Assembly (NCBI GenBank): GCA_030407315.1 | Contig: JALQPE010000390.1 | Location: forward strand, 1 to 64,000 | Direction: 5' to 3' | DNA: 64,000 nucleotides | From: Asparagopsis taxiformis | Lineage: Eukaryota; Rhodophyta; Florideophyceae; Bonnemaisoniales; Bonnemaisoniaceae | In this document: positions 1 through 11,772 of the stretch, piece after piece | Position numbering within the stretch: position 1 is the stretch's first letter | How the letters are laid out: each line of letters begins with the position of its first letter | Translations under genes and position numbers: made by a program | The notes under the pieces: generated by a model | What the model saw: the letters and a program-made list of their open reading frames with translations, nothing else | What the model was told of the DNA's origin: nothing | Databases searched by the model: none

Positions 1-1705
1 TCAACTCCTGCAGTTCGTTATAACCTTGACGTACTCCGTCCGTAGCGCCGCGTCCAACTGAGTAATGTCAAAGGAGGAGCGAGGCGACTCAGAGAATAAC
101 CAAATAGCGTCGCGGAAACGTCGGCGCTCGACGGCCAATAACGCAGCCATGCGAGATATTGCGCGTACTCGCGCGAATTAGTTGCGCGCATCACATGCAA
201 CCGTTGGAAGATAAGGCCGACAAGACGGCATCCACGGTCATAACGTCACCGCTTCCAAGTGCGCGGAACGCGCTGCGCGACGGTTACGCGGGGACTTCAA
301 TAACAAGTGCGGAATCTCGGTATGACGATGGACCCCGAGCGCGCCGTGCGCCCAGTCTTATCACGCCGCGTTCCGCGCTCCAGGGCAGCCACTGGCCACC
401 TTCGTAAAGTCCACACCCGGGGCGACGTCGAAGACAGGCGTCTCGTCCCAAGGACATGCGCGATGCTCCGTCAAAAGACTCTCCAAATGCGCAACCGAAT
501 ACGTGCCGCCACGAACGACCGCCGCAGCGCCGACGCTCTCGATGCCAGCGACGAGTCTGTCGCTCAAGGGAAACGATGCGGCGCTCAACGAAACGCGACA
601 TGGAGCCACGCGCAAGCCACCATGACGACCCACTCGCTAAGGGCAACGGCCCAGAAATAAGAACGCGTCTCCACGGGGACGTCAAGCCCAAGAAGAACGG
701 ACGGCGCATAGTGGAAGACAGGGCAAAGGAACGGGAAGAGATTCCGGCGCCTCCGGCCAGTCGCACGGATCGTAGCGCGGAAAGAAAAGCGCCAGCGCGA
801 TCTTCGGGGAACTCGCGAAACTCTGCGTCGCGATAAGTGACGAAGTAACCGGCGGAGCGACGCATGCGTAACTCGCGGCGCGCTTTCGGCACGCATCCCC
901 GCGTCGAAGAACCACGGCACACTGACTTCTCTTCTTGTTCGATGTCGTTCCAGGGGACACCACCATCCAACAAGAAGCCGGCGCTAGGCGCCGCCGCCCA
1001 CGGGTCAAGATGCGCAAATTCGTCGCGACGCATCGTACGGAGCCGCGCCAGATGACGCACAAGCCGCTCGTCCGCTGCGTCCTCAAGGAAATAGGCGTCG
1101 CATGGAAGATTGGTGGGTACGGCTAAATCGCATAGTGCCGCTTCACGCCGCGCGTCCCATACGGCCTGCGCGTTTTTGTGGCCGGGCAACACCGCGTAGC
1201 GGTTGACGTCGGCAATGCGCACCCATTGAAAACGCCGCGGGAAGTACTGAACACGGCCTAGCTCAGACCAAGTCGGTATTGCGCGCGGAAGGAAACGGAA
1301 GGCAGAAGGGTCTTCGTAGCGCGCACGCGGACGACGGCGGGTACATGTTGCGCAGCAGAAGGAAGAGAAACAGAGGAAGGAGCAGGAATGGACCGCAAGG
1401 GCACGCCGACGTTTCGTGCGACTCCCAGATGCGGATGCGGGAGCAGCAGTCACGTCCGCTGTCGCGTCGACACCGGGCGATGCGTCAGCGCCGTCCGTAT
1501 TATGCGCGCTCGCCGCCGCGGCGACCGGAGCGCTCGCGGACGACGCTTGGGCCATGGAAAGGTAGAACGGGCTCTCGGGGCTCGCAGGCGCAGGGGAAGC
1601 GAAGCGCGAAGCAGCAGACGGAGTGCGTAGCGGCGTCGCAGCGTCCTCGCCGGAAGGAATGCTGGCCCGCAGCCAGCTCGGAAGGGTATCACCATCGTGC
1701 GCCAT
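1..1705 (-). pseudogene. antisense accessory gene of element Z, degenerate and cut by window edge
   Basis: Function is unknown. The frame starts at an ATG at 1705 (MAHDGDTLPSWL), matching the start of the element B copy (MSRDDNALPSWL). A low-complexity Ala/Ser/Pro stretch follows, then a conserved core that includes PTWSELG, FQWVRIADV and DPWAAAPSAGFLLDGGVPWN. About residue 230 onward the frame is lost: homology continues in other minus-strand frames (around 585-920, 361-633 and 18-200), so there are several frameshifts. The piece at 18-200 matches the HVMRATDSREYAQYL segment of the B protein. The open frame extends upstream of 1705 to 1948 into the LTR, but conservation begins only at 1705, so I chose that start. 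It lies antisense to the retroelement. Confidence 0.7.
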
Positions 1706-1879
1706 AGTGTGCGAATCGATAAGGATGACGGCGAACGCGGGTGGCAAGAGAGAAAGAAAGAAGGAGATGGAACAAAAGAGAAGAGGTTGCAGACGAAAAG
1801 AGTAGAGCGAAGGAAACGGAAGAGCATGTGAGGAGAGAGATGACGCGCGAAGACGCGCTGTGATGTTAGTCGGGGAGAG

Positions 1880-2672
1880 TGTGATGCAATTTATGTTGCA
1901 AGTGCGCGCGCGGGTCGGAGCGATGCGTCGCGTTGAGTCCGCGTGCATCCGCGTTTAGTTAGTAGTAAGCGAGCGTACGCGTGGCGATACAATTACGTGT
2001 CACGGCGCGCCTGCGCGAACGCGTGCGATTGCGAACCCGGCGCCACGTGTAGCGCCTTCCGCGAATTCCCCTTTATTTCCCCTTTTTGGGTTTTTATGAC
2101 GAAAAAGTTCTTTTCCCAAATATTTCCTTTTTTTGTTGCGTGCGAGCGAGCGGCCGCCGGCCGGCCGCGCAAGGACAACCTGTCCCTAGTAGTTAGCTAC
2201 TAATGGTCGTTCCGCTTCGCACCTTACCAATAAACAGCCTGCATCTTCGCAGCTACGAGTTAAGCGTTTAGCGAATCGCGAGGACCGATTGCGTTGAAAC
2301 GTTGCGTGCGGGTTGCTCACGATCGCCGACGTTCGCGTGCGCGCTGCGCGTAAACCGATCGTCGAAACTGCGTCGCACCGCGATAGCGCGCGTTGCGTTG
2401 CACGCCACCAGGCCAGGGATTTACGACCCCTGTGTGGATCGCGTTGTACTCGAGTTTACTCGGTGATCTCACCCTGAGATCACGGCTTGCGCCGGCCCGC
2501 GAATCCCGTGTTGCGATCGTTCCCTACGCGTTCCGCCGTTGTACCACCCGTTCGCCAGCGCGACCGAGCGACGCGCGAACGCAGTTCAACCAGCGCGTTA
2601 CGGTTCACCTCGCCCTGACACGGCTGCAATTCTAGAACTCTCTTAGCGATCGCCACCCCGGCTGGTCCTACA
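1880..2672 (+). repeat. 3' LTR of element Z
   Basis: The repeat begins TGTGATGCAAT and ends GGTCCTACA, the same TG...CA ends as the two LTRs of element B (TGTGGTGCAAT...GGTCCTACA), with similarity along its length. It is 793 bp against 809 and 811 bp in B. It contains ACCAATAAACAG with an AATAAA polyadenylation signal near 2229, a feature shared with the B LTRs. No partner LTR lies in the window. Confidence 0.8.
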
Positions 2673-3418
2673 GTCGTGTGGATGTTATCTCGTTTGCCGC
2701 ACTTCAAACGCACCTTCTCCGGGCGCCTTGGGTCGAATTACTGCGGAGGCAGCGGAAATGAGCCTAAAGTGTGGTGCCCGAATCGACCCGCAAGTCAAAT
2801 TCGCGCTTAACGGCCGTAGTAAAAACCACCTTTCGACTTAGGCGTGGGACGTCGTCTTGTTTAGATGCCCACCTGGAGTGGTAATTTTCCCCTGAATTTG
2901 ACTTAGCCAAATTTTTGCAAACCGTAGATTTTGCCCGTATCTATACCTAGCAACCGTAGTCACTTCGCGCAACTTGAAATGCCAGGTACGCCATGCGTAG
3001 CCCGTGCAGTGCCAGTGACACGATTGCGAGCCCGTCATCCGCCTGCCAGTCGGACTGGACAAGCCGTGCGCTCACCACTTTTCCTCAGACTAGCGTCTGT
3101 ACATATCGGGAGACGTACCCCTTTCCAGCTTAACAGCCTGTATACTACCCTGCGGTAGCGCGTGGGTAGGTCTGTACGCTGCAAATTAGATGGGCACTCA
3201 CGTGCCACGGGATGTGACTTGCAACGAGCGTTGGCGCATCGCTGATCCTTCTCGCGTAATTCGACTGGAATAGGCAGGAGATTTCCGTTTATCGGGGTCC
3301 TTGCCGGGTGTGTTACGTATACACCCGAATGGCTGAGCGTGACTTTTGGTGTCGAAGCGCGCAAATGGCATGGCTTGCCCATAATTCTCAAGGATGTCTT
3401 AACTCCCGGGTAGCCACC
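2673..3418. other. anonymous spacer between elements Z and A
   Basis: No convincing gene. The only open frames are short, overlap on both strands and have no recognisable motif. The stretch lies between the 3' LTR of Z and the 5' LTR of A and may be old retroelement sequence or host intergenic DNA. Confidence 0.5.
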
Positions 3419-4092
3419 TGTAGTATACGTGGCAATTCCGAAATTGCAAATATTTACGATTTCCGCGGAATTCGAATTTCCGCGGACACGACCGGCGACA
3501 GCAATGCACGAGCATTGCTGGCGCATGCGCGCACGCAACCGGCACACGTGTGCAACGAACGTATTGGCAACGGCCACCGGACCAACGGGTCCCTACGTGC
3601 GACCCACAAGGTCCTCTCCCATTCGGGGACGTTACGAGCAGTGTTTACACTGTAAAGCGATGCCATCGTGGCTAATAGGTATTGGAATCGTGCCGGGAGG
3701 GAAAGGGGGGGACAATCATGGAACGAGCGACGGCTCTAGTCTACGACTGACTTCTACGTTTACGTTTTACGTTTTGCCTAACGAGGCTTCGTCTCCGTCG
3801 AGCTGCGCACTCCCTACCCATCGCCGCACGTGAGGCTGATCGCGTGTAGTGCCTACGGGCTTGGTTGAGAGCGCCTCCGGTGACGTGCCACCTCGTTCGT
3901 TAACGTAATCCTCGCGTGGATTGTTGCGTCGTGACGCTCGTGTCTACTCGCTAACATATCTCTACCTTCTACCTTTCTACCTAACATACAGTCAAACACC
4001 AGCGGGTGGCACTGTTCGTTGATTCGTTTCGTAAGGACAGCGTGTCCACTAGCTCGTACCAGCTACTTCGTCTAACGAACTATCGTTCCACA
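3419..4092 (+). repeat. 5' LTR of element A
   Basis: The LTR runs from TGTAGTATACGTGG to TTCCACA (TG...CA, 674 bp). Its left limit is set by a second copy in inverted orientation at 7141-7788, which ends exactly at the complement of TGTAGTATACG. Its right limit is set by the primer-binding site that follows one base later. No target duplication can be tested because the 3' LTR is absent. Confidence 0.8.
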
Positions 4093-4093
4093 C

Positions 4094-4111
4094 TGGTCTC
4101 TCGACCTAGAA
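4094..4111 (+). promoter_or_regulatory. primer-binding site of element A
   Basis: TGGTCTCTCGACCTAGAA starts one base after the LTR end. The TGG start is as expected for pairing with the CCA end of a tRNA. The same 18 bases occur after the 5' LTRs of elements B (33980-33997) and C (51276-51293, complement). Confidence 0.75.
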
Positions 4112-4190
4112 GTTGCTACGAGCATAACGACAACCAACGAGGTTGAGCTCTTTTACGTTAACGAAAGCTACGTGCTACTGACTACGGTCT

Positions 4191-6596
4191 ATGAATTACG
4201 CTGTGTCGAATCCCAGCGCGTCGCCCAGGCAACCGTTGCCAACGTCAGCGGACGCCGAAGCCGACGTGGCCTTGTCAGCAGAAGCGATCTTCGCGACTGA
4301 TCGATCTATCCCGCCGGATATCGAGGCGATCGGCCAGCTACCACGTACGGTAAGCTCGTTTGAGTCCTTGAGTATGGACCCCGCAACGCGCGGTCAGCTC
4401 GAGCGAGGGAACGTGACTCTCACGGCACTACGGGTAGTGTACGAAGACCTTCGAGGTCACATCGAAAGGGCGAGCGACGCGGCCGTCGACGAAGCCGTAA
4501 GGCAGAGACTCGGAGTCTCGGAGCGCGAGGCTCTTGCGTTACGTGAACGCTCAGCGACCCTCGAACGGGAAAACGAAAGTTTACGAAACCGCCTCTCCGC
4601 CGTGGAGGGAAGACTCGACTCGTTTGTCGTAGTATTTAACGAAATCGTCGCCGGACGTTCCGCTCCGCCGAGCGGAAGCGATCCGAATTACGAAGAAGGC
4701 TCGCGCGCCTATAACTCGCAATCCTCCCCGGCCGTTCCGGGAGGATACCCCTCAACACCTGGTCCGACGACCCCGACAACGTACGGAAGGGGGGCGACAG
4801 TGCAACGAGCCATCGCCAACCCCGACGAGACGCCACGAAGGCAATTACGTTTCCACGATACCCCTGACCACGTGCGGTCAGCGGATGCAGCACGAGCTGC
4901 ACAATTCGATACGAGAGCCCCCACGCAACGCGAAACGTACATTCCGTGGCTGGGTGCGTTCGGCACGACGGACACGCGAGTCCACGAAGACGAACGTGCC
5001 GACGCGGTACGCGTACCAGGGAACGCCCTCGGACCCGTTTGCCACGCGTTGGCAGAGCACACGACAATGCTCGACGCATTTGCGAACGTGGTCTCGTACC
5101 GCATGTACCGACTCAACGATGTACGTGAACATCTCTACGTGAACGAGAGTCAAAGCGTACATAAGCTCAAACGTGAGCTGGAGGGAATTTTCCCTACGTT
5201 GAGACCGTTCTCCGGTCGGAATCCGATTACGTTGCTCGGATTCCTCGCCCAAATACGTGATGGGTTCAGCACACTCGGTGTGTGCGAGGGAGTGGCAGTA
5301 CGTGCGCTGCACTTCTTCCTCGAAGGGGACGCCCGACGGTTCTACGATTCCCAGTGTACGACTGGCGTGATCACGACTGATCCGACGAAGAGGTTCTCGT
5401 GGCCTCACGTGATCAACGCGTTGATTAAACGGTACCTGCAAGACGACGTGCTGCAGGAGGCCTACGAAAAGGTCACGATGATCACGCAGAGTCCTAACGA
5501 GGACGAGAATCAGTACGCTGATAGACTCGACACTGCCACGCGGGCATGCAAATACGTGTTTACGGATCGACTCCTTGTGCACCACTACGTGAGTGGTTTA
5601 CTGCCCTCGACGCGGGCAGCAGTGACGGAACGACTCCGGTCGCTCCCCGAACGAGAGAGGAACGACCTCACCGTTGTGAGACGATTGGCGACGGCCGAAG
5701 GAACGACCTTCCGCGCGCGTACGGAAGCCGTCGCGTCAGCTGCGAAACCGAAAGTGCGGTTCCCGGTGAAGCCTACGTTGGCTATTTCCGACCACGAGTC
5801 GAGGAAGTTCGCGGACTACGATGAGTCCGCGTACTTACGTAATGAACGGGCTATCGAGCCCAGTTACTACGACGGTAACCCGAACATCCCCGCGAGGGAT
5901 GATGACGACGTATCGCTCGCCGCGGCTCACGTTGCCGAAAACTTAGAGGCGATACTCTTCACGAATGGGCCGCCGCCCAACGATACGAAAATGGCCAACG
6001 AAAAGCCGGACGAGCTCGAAGCTCGCTTGAACCATCCATGCGAGGACGTGCCGAAGCTCACGAGCGAGCAGACGCAATTAGCGCACTCCGTAATCCCGAA
6101 TGATTACTGGACGCTATCGTGTTGGTCATGCCGCGAAGATGGCCACTCGACGTTTACGTGCCCGCGTCTGACGCCAGATCAACGGATCTTCTTCGCGTAC
6201 AAGTACTACCTCTTCCACGTGAAGAGCAACCCACGGCAGGCTGAGTACTTCCGCCAACGAATAGCTAAACGAAACCAGGAGCGACCTGGTGAGCGAGGGA
6301 ACGTGAACCCGCGGAGGTACGGCGCGCCGCCTACGATACTGCGAAACCCCAATCGTGACGGGGGGAGGCCATTCGACCGGCGCCGCGGCGACTTACGTAA
6401 TGATCGACGTGATGCCCGCCCGTGGGCGAACGAACGAAATGGTCAGCGTAATGGCGGCAGCGGAGTCTACGTGACGACTTCCGCTGACGAGACACCACTC
6501 GAGGTGGGAACGAGTCACGATGAAGAACGAGCTTCGTGGGCTCACGACGACGACGTGTCGAACGGCCCCGCACCGGAAAACGACCAGGCGATGTAG
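4191..6596 (+). CDS. gag: Gag polyprotein of element A
   Basis: This would be the structural protein that forms the virus-like particle of the retrotransposon and packages its RNA in the cytoplasm. The 801-residue frame opens with the ATG at 4191, 80 bp after the primer-binding site. Residues about 85-150 form a probable coiled coil rich in Arg/Glu/Leu. About residues 335-490 resemble the retrotransposon Gag core (FSGRNPITLLGFLAQIRDGF, then FFLEGDARRFY). A CCHC zinc knuckle, C-X2-C-X4-H-X4-C (CWSCREDGHSTFTC), lies near residues 643-656, followed by an Arg/Asn-rich tail that probably binds RNA. The frame is intact, unlike pol downstream. Protease lies downstream in another frame. Confidence 0.9.
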   Translation: MNYAVSNPSASPRQPLPTSADAEADVALSAEAIFATDRSIPPDIEAIGQLPRTVSSFESLSMDPATRGQLERGNVTLTALRVVYEDLRGHIERASDAAVDEAVRQRLGVSEREALALRERSATLERENESLRNRLSAVEGRLDSFVVVFNEIVAGRSAPPSGSDPNYEEGSRAYNSQSSPAVPGGYPSTPGPTTPTTYGRGATVQRAIANPDETPRRQLRFHDTPDHVRSADAARAAQFDTRAPTQRETYIPWLGAFGTTDTRVHEDERADAVRVPGNALGPVCHALAEHTTMLDAFANVVSYRMYRLNDVREHLYVNESQSVHKLKRELEGIFPTLRPFSGRNPITLLGFLAQIRDGFSTLGVCEGVAVRALHFFLEGDARRFYDSQCTTGVITTDPTKRFSWPHVINALIKRYLQDDVLQEAYEKVTMITQSPNEDENQYADRLDTATRACKYVFTDRLLVHHYVSGLLPSTRAAVTERLRSLPERERNDLTVVRRLATAEGTTFRARTEAVASAAKPKVRFPVKPTLAISDHESRKFADYDESAYLRNERAIEPSYYDGNPNIPARDDDDVSLAAAHVAENLEAILFTNGPPPNDTKMANEKPDELEARLNHPCEDVPKLTSEQTQLAHSVIPNDYWTLSCWSCREDGHSTFTCPRLTPDQRIFFAYKYYLFHVKSNPRQAEYFRQRIAKRNQERPGERGNVNPRRYGAPPTILRNPNRDGGRPFDRRRGDLRNDRRDARPWANERNGQRNGGSGVYVTTSADETPLEVGTSHDEERASWAHDDDVSNGPAPENDQAM

Positions 6597-6899
6597 GTCA
6601 CGAGCCACCCACATCGCCTGAACCCTTACGTGAAAGGGGGACGACCGACGTCGATGATTGGCCCTCCGCAGGCTCACCGACGAACGAGAGTTACGAAAAG
6701 CTCACAGCCGCGAAGGCCAACTCGAGTCAAACGATACCCGCCGTGGGGAGAGACACGAAGTCCAACGGGACGAACGAACCTCACACGAAGAGGAAGTCTC
6801 GCAGACGAGCGAGACGCTCTACCGGAAGCACGACGCTCCGAGCGCCCGAGAAAGCCAAGCACGCGGCTTATACGAAGCGTGTCGACGCAAAAGAAGCCA

Positions 6900-8034
6900 T
6901 ACGCTCATCGGTGAAGCAACGAACCGTCAACGGAGACGGAGACCGCGCGCCGGTCAGAACCGAACCGTTGGTTCTTGACGGGCACACGTGCCTACTTGCT
7001 TCGAAGCATTACATCGTGTCGGAACGATCGGACTAGACCTCAACGTGATGAGGGCGATTACCATCGCGATGGATACGTGCAGCGGCTACAACTTGATACG
7101 AACAAGTTTACTACCCTACGATTGGGTTGACCGCGGTCTACGTGAAGAACACGTTAGTCTAGATAGCTGGTACGAGCTACGGACACGCTGTCCTTGAAAC
7201 GAAACGAGCCAGGTCCACCCGCTGGTGTTTGACTGTATGTTAGGTAGAAAGGGTAGAGATAGGTAGCGAGTAACACGAGGTCACGACGCAACAATCCACG
7301 TGAGGATTACGTTCAGTAAACGAGGTGCACGTCACCGGAGGCGCTCTCAACCAAGCCCGAGGGCATACACGCAATCAGCCTTACGTCGGCGATGGGTAGG
7401 GAGTACGCAGCCGGACGGAGACGAGGCCTCGTTAGGCAAAACGTAAACGTAAACGTAGAAGCAGTCGTAGACTAGAGCCGTTGCTCGATCGTTGTCTTGT
7501 CCCCTTTCCCTCCCGCACGAGCCAATACCTATATAGCCACGATTGCATCGCTTTACAGTTTAAACACTGCTCGTAACGTCCCCGAATGGAAGGGACCTTG
7601 TGGGTCACACGTAGGGACCCGTTGGTCCGTTTGCCGTTGCCAATACGTTCGTTGCACACGTGTGCAGGTGCGCGCGCGCATGCGCCAGCAATGTTCGTTC
7701 ATTGCTGTCGCCGGTCGTATCCGGCGAAATTCGAATTCCGCGGAAAAAACGAAATATTTGCAATTTCGGAAATGCCACGTATACTACAGTGACGAAGAGC
7801 TACCGAAGCTCGGAGACGCAACGGGCGACGGTTGTCTATCGAAGGCGCCATCCTGCTCCGTGTCAGGCTGGGGAACTCGCTGTTCCGTGTCAAGTTCTTC
7901 GTAGCCAACACGCTGGCTGTTCCCGTCATAATGGGCACGTCGTTCATGTCGAAGCATGTCGATGCTATACGCTGTCGAGCGTAGACAATCGAGCTCCATC
8001 GGGGGGATACGATACCCATTATCGCGGAGGGTGA
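6900..8034 (+). pseudogene. aspartic protease of element A, split by an inverted LTR
   Basis: The retroviral-type protease would cut the Gag-Pol polyprotein. Its first half reads AMDTCSGYNLIRTSLLPYDW around 7060-7130, where DTCSG stands in place of the usual D-T/S-G-A. It is then interrupted by an inverted LTR at 7141-7788. The second half resumes right after it with NGRRLSIEGAILLRVRLGN and VIMGTSFMSKHVDAI, typical of the flap and C-terminal part of Ty3 proteases (compare NGRRL and ILGADFIDR in element B). A TAG follows at about 7981. Frame changes also occur before the first half. The gene cannot give a working enzyme. Confidence 0.75.
7141..7788 (-). repeat. solo LTR of element A type, inserted in reverse
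   Basis: This stretch is the reverse complement of the 3419-4092 LTR with small deletions, and ends at the complement of TGTAGTATACGTGG at 7788. Shared landmarks include the CACCCGCTGGTGTTTGACTG block near 7216 (complement near 4000). Its left end is diverged, so 7141 is approximate. It separates the two halves of the protease gene. No clear 5-bp target duplication is visible at its edges. Confidence 0.75.
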
Positions 8035-11000
8035 TACGACGACTCCGTACGAGGACGGGGAGGAAACAAATCCAACCGTGGAACACCCGAAGCGCCGCGA
8101 GCGTAACACGGCCTCGAATCGGCCGAGCCGAACGTTTTCGGTTCGCCTGACGAAGTACACGCGTGTACCGGCGATGTCGCAACGGACCGTCAACGTGACG
8201 ACGGATGCGACCGGACTCGTGTTCCTCGAACCGAAAGCGTCGGTGCAATTCCGACACGGGCTTCGTATAGCCAACGGAGTGGTCCACGTAGGACCGAGAG
8301 AGACGTTCTCTATTATCGTGTCGAACTTCACGAAGAAGGACCGTGAATTGCCGAAAGGCGCAACGATTGCGTACGCGGTACGCTCCCCGCTGGGAATCGT
8401 CCCACTCAAGCGTGAGGGCGGCGAAGCCCTCGCGAAGTTTTTGAACCTACCGCTAGTCGACGCGACGACACGAACGAATGCTAACGGGTTGGGCGACGAA
8501 ACGCCAGACCGTTGGTCAACGAAAAGGGGAACGACCCCGCCACGAATTGGCAATCAACAATCGATTTGTCGCACCTCGACGACGAGGATTTACGAAAGCG
8601 CATCCACGAGATGCTAGCCACGCATTCGTCAATGTGGACGAGCGGACGCCTCGGCGAAATCAATGCTACGGAGCATCGAATCGAACTCGAACCGCGCACA
8701 CGGCCCATACGTTCAATGCCCTATCGACAGGGTCCGGCTCTACGTACGATAGCCGAGGAGCAAATAACGAAGATGCTCAACGAAGGGGTTATCGAACCCG
8801 CGTCTAGCGAATGGGCGTCACCAATCGTGTTGGTGCCGAAGAAAGACGGGTCCTTACGTTTCTGTGTCGATTACAGACGTTTGAACGCGAAAACGATCGC
8901 TGATTCGTACCCACTTTCCTCGTATGGAAGACTCCTCGACCTTTGATCGTTAGGCGACGCCGCCATTTCACGACACTGACTGTAACGCCGGGTACTGGCA
9001 AGTGCCCGTCTCCGCCGAGGACCGTGATAAGACAATGTTTACGTCTTTCATGGGAAACGTATCGCTACGTGCGAATGCCATTCGGGCTACGAAATGCCCC
9101 CGCTACGTTTCAGCGGGACGTTGGACATCATCCTCTCCGGAGTACGTTGGCAATCGTGCCTTGTTTACTTAGACGACGTAATCGTCTTTTCGAAAGACCT
9201 CGAGTCTCACCTGGGTCACGTTGACCAGGTGCTTTCCCTGCTACGCGCAGCGGGAGTAACGTTAAAGCTCACGAAGTGCTCATTCTTTCAACCACGAGTT
9301 GACTACCTGGGGCACGTGATTACCCCAGGAAAGCTGCACGTCGCAGCACGGAACAAGGAAGCCTTTCGTACGGCTACGTGCCCGCGAGATAAGACGCAGT
9401 GTCGATCGTTTCTGGGAGCGGCCAACGTTTACCGCCGCTTCGTAAAGGCGTATGCCGAGATCGCTCGGCCACTCAACACGATGTTGAAGAAGGACGCTTC
9501 CCCCGATTGGACGAATCCAACTGACACGCAGACGAATGCGTTCGAAACGTTGAAGACAATACTGGTGTCGCCACCAGTATTGCACCTCCCGAAGGCGGGA
9601 CGTCCGTTCATGATCGATACCGACGCGTCGGCGTATCAGCTGGGAGCTACGTTGCTCCAGCAGCAGAACGAAGGTAAACCCAACGAATGGGTGCCGATTG
9701 GGTATTGGTCGAAGACCCTTAACGAAACCGAACGCGGTTACTCGGCGACCGAACGCGAGTGCTACTCCGTCGTTTGGGCGATAACGTCGCTCCGACCCTA
9801 CGTAGAGGGTCAGCGGTTCACCGTACGTACGGACCACGAAGCCTTGCGTTGGCTGATGACGTTGACGGACGCATCCGGACGACTACTACGATGGAGGCTA
9901 CGCGTTGCCGAATTCGATTTCGAGGTTACGTACAGGCCTGGGCGCATGCACCAGGTACCTGATGCTTTATCACGTGTGATATCTACGTACGACGACGGTC
10001 GACCCGTCGATGATGACGTACCATCGTATGGGGACGCGGTCCTCGTGACCACTCGCAGTCGGCGACAACCCACACGAAGTGGGCAGGGACGAACGACGTC
10101 CGTACGTAAAAAGGCAACGAATGCCAGGAGTCACGACGACCCGTTGAACGAGATTCGTGACGAACGAACACCAGCCACGACGGCTGGCCACGATGAACGT
10201 GAGTTCAATCACGATGCGTCAATCGATGACGTTCTTGACGAGGAACCGGATTTCCTCGACGAACAGCGCGTTGCCGAAGACGATTCGGCACGCGTGCCAC
10301 CAGCTGACGTCCAGATTCCCATTATGAGGGACGAGCTTATCGAAGCTCAACGCGAGGACGCGTTCTGTCAGACGATACTGACGCGACAGTCCGAGACGCA
10401 GGACGCCGCATTCTTTGAAGGCCACGATGGCTTACTCCGACGCCGGAACCCTCACGATGAGGAACGTACACAAATCGTTGTGCCGGCTTCGCTACGGCCG
10501 TGGCTGCTGGAGTTAACGCACCAACACGTCCTCGCTGGACATCCCGGACAAACGCGTATGTACTATACCCTACGGAGGACGTACTACTGGCCTGCGATGG
10601 CCGCCGACATCCACGCAACGGTACGAAACTGCGTCGGATGTGCGAAGAACCGCGTGAAGCTTCGCAAACGGACGAACCCGTTACGTTTATTTCCGGCTAC
10701 GGAGCCGCTGCGAGACCTATGTATCGACATACTAGGTCCGCTGACGAAGACCACGTGTGGCAACCGATTTATTCTCGTTATAACGGACCGCTTTACGAAG
10801 CTAACCAGAGTCGTACCTCTACGTAATATCGATTCCGCCAACGTGGCGAGCGCGTTCGTTAACGCGTGGGTCTTCCCGTACGGACCCCCACGAACGCTCA
10901 TAAGCGATAACGGAAAGCAGTTCGCTGCCAAAGTTTTTCCAGCGCGTCTGCAACGAAATCGGCGTGACGAACGTCTTTACGTCGACGTACCACCCCCAAA

Positions 11001-11772
11001 CGAACGGGCAGGTGGAGCGCTACAACAGGACGATCCTGGCGATGCTGCGCAATTACGTGAACGAAAACCAGAACGACTGGGATCGATACGCATCGGCGTT
11101 AACGTTTGCGTACAACACGCATGTGCATTCGAGCACGGGCACGACGCCCTTCGATTTGATTCTCACGAATCCACCGCCACCGTTGGCGCTACACACGTCG
11201 GTAACGAACCGCGAGCTACCCGAAGGGGAGGGCGAGCCACTTACGTTCGTGAGCTCGCCACAACGATGGATAACGCGTATCGAACGCTGAAGGCCGCGCA
11301 GGCACGTTATAAACGAAACTTCGACAAACGAGTCCGTGTCTCGAATCGAAACATCCGCGCGGGAGAATACGTATTCATCGACCCGACGGACGGGACTACG
11401 AAGGGCACGAAGCTCGGCAACCACGCGTTGGGACCGTTCCGCGTACTACGTAACGACGTACGAACGTTCGTCATCCAACGAGGAGACGTAGTTGAACGTG
11501 TCAACTCGGACCGCGTTGCGTACGTGCCAACGCCAGCGAACGCGCCCCCGCCGGAGCCATACGATGCCACCGAGGCAGATCTCGACATGAACAGCGACGG
11601 TCCGGCGTATGTAGTAGACGACCTACTTAACCATCGCGTGAACGAGGACGGAACGTTAGACTTCCTCGTGAAGTGGGTCGGGTATCGTAACCCTACGTGG
11701 GAGCCCCGCCGGAACGTATCTGAAGAGAGCGTCTCTCGATACTTCGCACGCGTGCGACGAGCGACAACGTGA
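7982..11772 (+). pseudogene. pol: Pol polyprotein of element A (RT, RNase H, integrase, chromodomain), frameshifted
   Basis: Pol copies the RNA into DNA and integrates it. After a post-protease linker (GLRIANGVVHVGPRETF near 8265) come reverse transcriptase (WASPIVLVPKKDG near 8813, FCVDYRRLN, MPFGLRNAPATFQR near 9080, catalytic CLVYLDDVIVFS near 9160), RNase H (FMIDTDAS near 9610), integrase with the zinc-binding H-H-C-C (HQHVLAGHPG ... CVGCAKNR), DDE-type core (CIDILGPL, LISDNGKQF, NGQVERYNR), and a C-terminal chromodomain (LDFLVKWVGYRNPTWEP, near 11670). The segments fall in different frames: shifts near 8500, 8900-9100, 10930 and 11270. Two of these form compensating pairs. The domains are recognisable but the copy is not functional. 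Confidence 0.9.

Larger units (their letters stand above)
1..2672 (+). mobile_element. Ty3-like LTR retrotransposon Z, 3' end only
   Basis: This is the 3' end of an LTR retrotransposon that begins left of the window. It consists of a decayed antisense gene (1-1705) and a 3' LTR (1880-2672). The LTR and antisense protein are clearly related to those of element B (LTRs 33169-33977 and 45519-46329, antisense gene 42907-45313), so Z and B belong to one family. The spacing from the antisense ATG to the LTR is about 175 bp here and about 206 bp in B. No gag or pol of Z is visible. Z is much more damaged than B, so it is probably an older insertion. Confidence 0.75.

Noticed and set aside
4878..5585. 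235-residue minus-strand frame within gag of A
   Set aside because: Shadow of a well-supported Gag core with zinc knuckle downstream.
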